Assembly (NCBI GenBank): GCA_003167495.1
Contig: PMSX01000222.1
Coordinates: 1-39,880, forward strand
DNA: 39,880 nucleotides
DNA from: Bryobacterales bacterium
GTDB lineage: Bacteria; Acidobacteriota; Terriglobia; Bryobacterales; Bryobacteraceae
Reading direction: 5' to 3'
Below are positions 35,163-39,880 of the stretch, piece after piece. Numbering within the stretch: position 1 is the stretch's first letter; each line of letters opens with the position of its first letter. The notes under the pieces are model-generated. The model was not told the DNA's origin, made no database searches, and saw only the letters and a list, made by a program, of their open reading frames with translations. A program made the translations under genes and the position numbers.

Positions 35163-35313
35163 CAGGGAACGCTCTCTCCCGGATCGCGAAGAAAATCTCG
35201 ACCCGTTCTTGGGGGCTCATTTGGCTGCGCGAAACAGCATCCGCCGAGTCGGCCTCTTCGAAGCTTTCGAAAACACGAACGGTCTTCTCTATTCCCCTCA
35301 TTTTACCCTTCAC
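35104..35313 (-). CDS. small partner protein of the nucleotidyltransferase module
   Basis: 69 residues starting at GTG 35311-35313 (or ATG 35301), where GTGA overlaps the DUF1501 stop. It reads EKTVRVFESFEEADSADAVSRSQMSPQERVEIFFAI and ends FARVCRVLELEQS. I recognise this as a small protein that usually precedes a nucleotidyltransferase-fold gene, and its end overlaps that gene here. The function is unknown; the coupling and small size resemble toxin-antitoxin pairs, but this is inference. The junction with DUF1501 means the pair is transcribed with the DUF1800/DUF1501 genes. Confidence 0.65.
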   Translation of the reverse strand: MKGKMRGIEKTVRVFESFEEADSADAVSRSQMSPQERVEIFFAIRERAFPDAAKQGFARVCRVLELEQS

Positions 35314-36548
35314 GCCAGTAACCCAGCCGGTTTTGTCCGCTCAAACCCCGGAAAGACGTGCGCTAAATCATGATTACCCAACTGTCCCGCTACCAGCTCG
35401 CTCAACACAGTCCGGAAATCCGTGGTCACATTCAAATCGCGCCCTTCGTAAAGTTGCTCGGGCTGCAACCCAGGCCATTCGCCATAAACTCTGCCGCCAT
35501 GCACATTCCCTCCCAGAGCGAACATCACATTTGCGTGGCCATGATCTGTACCACGGTTGCCGTTTTCACGCGCAGTGCGCCCGAATTCCGACATCGTCAC
35601 CAACGTGACATCCGCCATACGGTCACCCATATCGGTCGCAAACGCCGCCAGCCCGTCGCCGAACTCGCGCAGCAATTGCGCCAGCTTGCCTTCATGCGGC
35701 TGCCCGCCCACTTCGTTCACGTGCGTATCCCAGCCGCCAATATCGGTAAACGCCACTTCCAGCCCAACATCAGCTTTGATGATGCGGGCAATCTGCTGCA
35801 AGCTCTGTCCAAAACGTCCATTCGGATACTTCGCCGCATTGGCCGCAACATAAGTCTTCGTCTGAATCGATTGCACCAGCCGCACCGCGTCGAACGTTTC
35901 GCGCGCGGTCGTATTCAATACCTGATCCGCGGTAACGCCATACAAACTCTCAAACGTGGCCGCCATCCGCTGATCTTTCACTTGAAAGTCGTTGATGTTG
36001 CCAATCGCCAGAACCTGATTCTTTCCGCGCAAAGTTCGCGCCACCTCCTCACCCAGGCTCACCGCGCGCACCGGCGACGGCTTCGGCTCCTCGCACAACG
36101 CTCGGTTCAGCCAACCGTCCGTGGTCGCCTTCAGCCCCGGAGTGCCGGATTCCATATAGTCTTGCGCATCGAAGTGCGAACGCGTGGGATCGGGCGATCC
36201 TACGGCTTCCACAATCGCTAGCTGCCGGCGGTCCCAAAACGGCTTCAGGGCGCGCAACGAGGGGTGCAAACCGAAGTGGCCGTCCAGATCGATCACACCC
36301 GTTTCGCCCCCATTCGGCCGGGGTAGCGCAATGCTGGGCCGCAGCCCGTAATACGCCGGGTCGCCGTGCGGCACCACAACGTTCAGCCCGTCCACTGCGC
36401 CGCGTTGGAAAACGGTAATGAGGATCTTCTTTCGCGCCGGCGCGGACCCATCCTTCGCATACACCGCGCGCGACAGCCAAAGCGGCGCCGAACCTACGCC
36501 AAACATGGCCAAAGCGGAACTCTTCAAAAACAATCTTCGTGTCGGCAT
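35310..36548 (-). CDS. DUF1501 family exported protein
   Basis: 412 residues with a twin-arginine signal (PTRRLFLKSSALAMFGVGSA) and the DUF1501 landmarks LITVFQRGAVDGLNVVVPHGDPAYYGLRP, FGLHPSLRALKPFWDRRQLA, GGWDTHVNEVGG and TMSEFGRTARENGNRGTDHGHANVMFALGG. The metal-binding-like residues of the last stretch suggest a sulfatase/phosphatase-type core, but no reaction is established. It follows a DUF1800 gene by 11 bases, the usual pairing in Acidobacteriota and Planctomycetota. The pair is presumed to act together outside the cytoplasm. Confidence 0.92.
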   Translation of the reverse strand: MPTRRLFLKSSALAMFGVGSAPLWLSRAVYAKDGSAPARKKILITVFQRGAVDGLNVVVPHGDPAYYGLRPSIALPRPNGGETGVIDLDGHFGLHPSLRALKPFWDRRQLAIVEAVGSPDPTRSHFDAQDYMESGTPGLKATTDGWLNRALCEEPKPSPVRAVSLGEEVARTLRGKNQVLAIGNINDFQVKDQRMAATFESLYGVTADQVLNTTARETFDAVRLVQSIQTKTYVAANAAKYPNGRFGQSLQQIARIIKADVGLEVAFTDIGGWDTHVNEVGGQPHEGKLAQLLREFGDGLAAFATDMGDRMADVTLVTMSEFGRTARENGNRGTDHGHANVMFALGGNVHGGRVYGEWPGLQPEQLYEGRDLNVTTDFRTVLSELVAGQLGNHDLAHVFPGFERTKPAGLLA

Positions 36549-36559
36549 TGGCAGTTCTC

Positions 36560-38512
36560 CTAACGACGTTGAAATTCCGGTGAGCCTAAGCTCAAACCGG
36601 CAATCAGACTCGGCACTTGCGGTGGTCCTGCTTTGGCGTTCTGCGCCAATTCTAATTGCAGATCTTTGGCGGCTAGCATTTTCTCAATGGCCGCTTTCGT
36701 TTGTTCGCTCGGATCTTGTTCCAGAATCGCGCGCGCCAGTTCCATTGGGTCGCGCTTGCTGATCTCCTGCCAGCTTGCCAGATCCACCTTCACGCCGGGC
36801 ACCCGATTATGCGCCAGCGCCAGCGCGAAATTCATACGGTCTAACAAACTGGCGGAACTCACCCAATCCGCATTGGCGATGGGATACCCGTTGGGCTCAA
36901 CTTTGCGGTACAACGGCTCGCCCAATTTCTGTATTTGGTTGTTCAGCAAGAAGGCCGATGTGACTTCCGCATCAGTAGCGCGCACCGCGCTCACCACCAT
37001 TTCAAACGGTGTTTTGACTTTCGCCCGGTAGCTGCCGGGAGACCAGAATTCACCCGAATAGAGCATCGTTTCCATCACTTCGCGCAGATCGCCGCCCGTT
37101 TTCATAAACATGTCGGCCATGCGCTTCACCAGTGACGGCGGCGGATTGTCCGCCACGAAACGCTGCGCCAGGCGTAACGAAACAAACTGTGCCGTGGCGG
37201 GCCGGTGCGCTAAAATTTCAATCACTCGCATGCCATCGCTCATACCACCGCCGGCTGGAATGACTTGGCCCAGCACGATTTTTTGTCCCTTGTCGTGAAC
37301 CTTGTCGTTGTATTCGAAATCGCCGCCTTTGCGCGGCGCGGCGATTGTCCAACCCGTGAAGCAACGCGCCACGGCAATCACGTCTTTCTGCGTATACCCG
37401 CCGTCTACGCCAAGCGTGTGCAGTTCTAAAAGTTCGCGCCCATAGTTTTCATTCAAGCCCTTCTTCGGCTTATTTTTCGCTGCTGGCCGCGCGGATGCTT
37501 GCTCTGGACCCACAGACTGCCAGTTATCGAGATAAAACAACATGGCCGGACTCTTCGCAGTGGCCAGCAACAGTTCGTAGAACTTGCCAAACACGTGCGG
37601 ACGAATCGCATCGCGCTCATAGCTGGTCAGCAGATAGCGGTCGGCGCCCTTGTCCATGTATACGTTGAAATGGTTGAACCAGAAATCCACCAGCAGTTCC
37701 TGCAGTTGGTGCTCGCTGTAAACGGCGCGCAGAATTTTACCTTCCGCCAGATCTGCCGTTACCACGCTCTGCGGGTTATTGGCCAGCATCAACTGGCGGC
37801 GCATCCCAACGGGAGCAACGTTAATCAGTTGCTGCCGCTCGCGACGCGTATAAGCCCACGCAAAATCCGCCCATTGTTCGCGCGGAACGGTTTCCATCAC
37901 CGCACGCTTGTCGTCGGCCTTGCCATTCTTCAGCGTCTCAATCTGTTCCGGCTTCAGAATGTCCGAAAGCTTCATCTTCAGATTCAAATCCGCGTCATCG
38001 GTCTGATCCAATTGCCCATTCGCCGGCTGATTCTTTCTCTCCAGATACCGATCCGCCAACCGCACCACAATGGCGCGCAGGTCAGGATCATCGGGCAACG
38101 CACCATTTCCGCGCGCTACCGCCGCAATCATCTGTGGCGAAGGATAGCGGAGATAAGTCTCGTGAATGCTCAAACCCAGACTTTCAAAGGGCCGAAGGCC
38201 GGCCTGCAGCACCGGCGATTCGGCAACCTTTTCCGGATGAAGCTGCGCGTCCAGCCACTTCTTCAGACCAAGAGATTGAATGCGGTCAAAATCACCCGGC
38301 CTGGGGCCGAATGTGAGGCGGTCTAAGGCATGACGTAGCCGGTCTTCCTTTTCCAGCTTCTCACTGAAGGCCACATACTCCGCACTATTGGCGGTCGCCT
38401 TGATCTGCTTGATTTTCTTCGCCTTGGTCCACCCCAATTGCAAAGAAGAGTGCAGCAACAACACCGCGAGCGCCGCGCGCAAGAATGGCTTAGTTTTCAC
38501 GTTTGGGCCCAC
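36560..38512 (-). CDS. DUF1800 family exported protein
   Basis: 650 residues with a Sec signal (FLRAALAVLLLHSSLQLGW, about 8-26). Landmarks are HALDRLTFGPRPGDFDRIQ, WLDAQLHPE, QLQELLVDFWFNHFNVYMDKG, NENYGRELLELHTLGVDGGYTQKDV, VARCFTGWTI and RLAQRFVADNPP. A family insert of about 80 charged residues (about 165-245) lies before the conserved LLVDFWFNHF. The function is unknown. It is the first gene of a run with DUF1501 and the small nucleotidyltransferase module. The upstream 286 bp (38513-38798) separates it from the divergent serine hydrolase. Confidence 0.92.
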   Translation of the reverse strand: MGPNVKTKPFLRAALAVLLLHSSLQLGWTKAKKIKQIKATANSAEYVAFSEKLEKEDRLRHALDRLTFGPRPGDFDRIQSLGLKKWLDAQLHPEKVAESPVLQAGLRPFESLGLSIHETYLRYPSPQMIAAVARGNGALPDDPDLRAIVVRLADRYLERKNQPANGQLDQTDDADLNLKMKLSDILKPEQIETLKNGKADDKRAVMETVPREQWADFAWAYTRRERQQLINVAPVGMRRQLMLANNPQSVVTADLAEGKILRAVYSEHQLQELLVDFWFNHFNVYMDKGADRYLLTSYERDAIRPHVFGKFYELLLATAKSPAMLFYLDNWQSVGPEQASARPAAKNKPKKGLNENYGRELLELHTLGVDGGYTQKDVIAVARCFTGWTIAAPRKGGDFEYNDKVHDKGQKIVLGQVIPAGGGMSDGMRVIEILAHRPATAQFVSLRLAQRFVADNPPPSLVKRMADMFMKTGGDLREVMETMLYSGEFWSPGSYRAKVKTPFEMVVSAVRATDAEVTSAFLLNNQIQKLGEPLYRKVEPNGYPIANADWVSSASLLDRMNFALALAHNRVPGVKVDLASWQEISKRDPMELARAILEQDPSEQTKAAIEKMLAAKDLQLELAQNAKAGPPQVPSLIAGLSLGSPEFQRR

Positions 38513-38585
38513 ATTGTATACAACGGCTGTGAAGCCTCGAAAGTTGACTACTTAATGATTAAAGGATACCGCCATTACAACTCCT

Positions 38586-38760
38586 CTAGACCACCTTGCT
38601 CAGCAACCTACGCGAAACGCGCTCTCGCGCCGCGCCAACTTTGTTCATCTTCCCGAGCCAATCCTTCTGTTTCCGAATAGCCGACAACACAACCGGAACC
38701 GCCCGCATAAGCGCCAACCTGCTGCGCGCACTAAATCCAGTCGATCCCATTTTCGATATT
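38586..38760 (-). pseudogene. possible 3' remnant of a gene
   Basis: On the minus strand about 55 codons down to a stop at 38586 read LALMRAVPVVLSAIRKQKDW then LGKMNKVGAARERVSRRLLS, a basic, helical stretch that looks like a protein C-terminus (I was reminded of family-2 glycosyltransferase tails). Upstream it runs into the serine hydrolase gene on the other strand, so no complete gene is possible. The other part of the gap, 38513-38585, shows nothing. The call is weak. Confidence 0.25.
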
Positions 38761-38784
38761 ATATTCGCAGCTATTTCCGTCGCT

Positions 38785-38789
38785 GGAGG
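38785..38789 (+). promoter_or_regulatory. ribosome binding site for the terminal serine hydrolase
   Basis: GGAGG lies 9 bases before the GTG at 38799 and fixes that start, which also begins a clear signal peptide. Confidence 0.7.
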
Positions 38790-38798
38790 TTTTGCGCA

Positions 38799-39880
38799 GT
38801 GCTCATCGCAAGAGTCTTCCTGTTGGTCGCCACCTTTTTTGTGTTCGGGTATCAATCCCTCGCTCAAGGTCCGTCCGCAAAACCTGTGTTAGCCCTCGAG
38901 CCGCAGCGCATTCAGTCGATCGACTCTTTTGTCGCGAAAGAAATGGCTCGGCAGCGGACTCCAGGTTTGGCAGTCGGCATCTATAGCCGCGGCCGCATCC
39001 TGCTCGCAAAGGGCTACGGTCAAGCTAACGTGGAACTCGGCGTGCCAGTAAAGCCGGAGACCATCTTTCAGTCTGGCTCTGTGGGCAAGCAGTTCGTCTC
39101 TGCCGCAATCATGATGCTGGTCGAGGACGGCAAACTCGCACTTGATGACAGCATCACAAAGTATTTCCCCGATGCTCCCGCGACCTGGAAGCCGATTCTC
39201 ATTAAGAACTTGCTGTCACATACTTCCGGGCTCTCTGAATACGAAAGCGGCGATCGCGCGGGTCCCCACGGGCCCTTCTATCTGCGACTAGACTTCACGG
39301 AAGACGAGCTGGTAACAAAGATGGAAGCACTTCCCATCGAGTGGGCTCCGGGAGACCAGTGGGCCTACCGAAATACGAACTACGTGATCCTAGGCGTCCT
39401 TATCCACAAAATCACTGGCAAACCATACCCCGAATTTCTAGACGAGCGCATATTCAAGCCGCTCGGAATGACATCAACGCGCCTGATCAGCGAGAGCGAT
39501 ATCATTGCCAACCGTGCAGCGGGATATGTGATCCGCAATGGGCAACTCAAAAACCAAGAGTGGGTCTCTCCCACCTTCAATTCGACTGCGGACGGCGCGC
39601 TGTATTTCAACGTCCTCGACCTTGCCAAGTGGGACGAGGCCCTCTACGGCACTCGACTTCTCAAGCAAACCAGCCTCGACCGTATCTGGACCGTCTTCCC
39701 GCTCAACGATGGGAAACCAAATCCCGACGGATACGGATTCGGTTGGTTTATCGATCAACAGAATGGTCACAAGCGTATCCAACACAGCGGGTCGTGGCAG
39801 GGCTTCACCTGCAACATCGCACGCTATCCTGACGACAACCTCGCGCTAGTTGTGCTCACGAACCTCGACGCCGGCCATTC
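38799..39880 (+). CDS. class C beta-lactamase-like serine hydrolase, partial (3' end outside window)
   Basis: At least 360 residues from GTG 38799; the frame stays open to the window edge. A Sec signal (ARVFLLVATFFVFGYQSLAQ) is followed by the serine-hydrolase domain. The nucleophile motif SVGK is at residues 94-97 inside SGSVGKQF, the second motif YRN at 190-192 (usually Tyr-Ser/Ala-Asn), and HSG at 329-331 is the third. NLLSHTSGLSEYES and WAPGDQWAYRNTNYVILGVL are typical of the penicillin-binding-protein/esterase branch of this fold, so D-amino-acid peptidase or esterase activity is more likely than true beta-lactamase. It diverges from DUF1800. The family often has extra C-terminal domains that would lie beyond the window. 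Confidence 0.9.
   Translation, partial: MLIARVFLLVATFFVFGYQSLAQGPSAKPVLALEPQRIQSIDSFVAKEMARQRTPGLAVGIYSRGRILLAKGYGQANVELGVPVKPETIFQSGSVGKQFVSAAIMMLVEDGKLALDDSITKYFPDAPATWKPILIKNLLSHTSGLSEYESGDRAGPHGPFYLRLDFTEDELVTKMEALPIEWAPGDQWAYRNTNYVILGVLIHKITGKPYPEFLDERIFKPLGMTSTRLISESDIIANRAAGYVIRNGQLKNQEWVSPTFNSTADGALYFNVLDLAKWDEALYGTRLLKQTSLDRIWTVFPLNDGKPNPDGYGFGWFIDQQNGHKRIQHSGSWQGFTCNIARYPDDNLALVVLTNLDAGH

Overview
The window looks like a chromosomal segment of a GC-rich Gram-negative-type bacterium, most likely an acidobacterium of the Bryobacter/Solibacter kind. The reasons are the paired secreted DUF1800/DUF1501 proteins, a stand-alone KdpD sensor half, a BshB1-type deacetylase, MacB/FtsX permeases and a dispersed 'GAGCCGCGACTG' repeat. 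The lineage is inferred from gene content; no rRNA is present. I see no phage, transposase, integrase or CRISPR array.

Layout. 1-3005: a possible gene tail, then (minus) galE, ogt and an Ada-AlkA fusion whose 3' end overlaps ogt. 3075-4118: Tat-exported nucleoside hydrolase, followed by a 371-bp gap with a terminator-like hairpin and repeat copy 1. 4490-8707: an ABC cassette of LolD-like ATPase, double-FtsX permease and AttH/CrtC-like secreted protein with overlapping junctions. 8723-9302 (minus): ribbon-helix-helix protein and a frameshifted two-helix membrane protein. 9344-12460 (minus): tRNA-Asp, DUF3467 protein, GT39-like membrane glycosyltransferase, MFS transporter. 12601-17357: kdp operon with a 28-residue microprotein, then kdpF, kdpA, kdpB and kdpC. 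17371-18336 (minus): methyltransferase. 18548-19678: KdpD N-terminal/USP sensor without histidine kinase. 19711-19799: REP-like inverted repeat. 19905-20595: small protein plus a frameshifted HNH nuclease. 20682-21389: bshB1. 21495-23981: two MacB-type permeases without an ATPase. 23991-29570 (minus): five-gene run of SDR, APH-like kinase, IlvD, enoyl-CoA hydratase and ACAD11-like dehydrogenase. 29625-31563: methyltransferase and OpgC. 31725-33077 (minus): GH144-like glucanase. 33148-34176: anchored CarboxypepD_reg-like protein. 34192-38512 (minus): small secreted protein, a nucleotidyltransferase module with two indels, then DUF1501 and DUF1800. 38799-end: serine hydrolase cut by the window edge.

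Themes. The SDR/kinase/ACAD11/hydratase set fits 4-hydroxyacyl-CoA breakdown by phosphorylation and elimination (the Lva and ACAD10/11 logic), here with ilvD embedded. OpgC facing a GH144-like glucanase suggests a beta-1,2-glucan locus. The kdp pump is accompanied by a sensor module that lacks its usual kinase and response regulator. All four apparent single-base indels fall in three small accessory genes, while every long gene is intact; this looks more like gene decay than random sequencing error.
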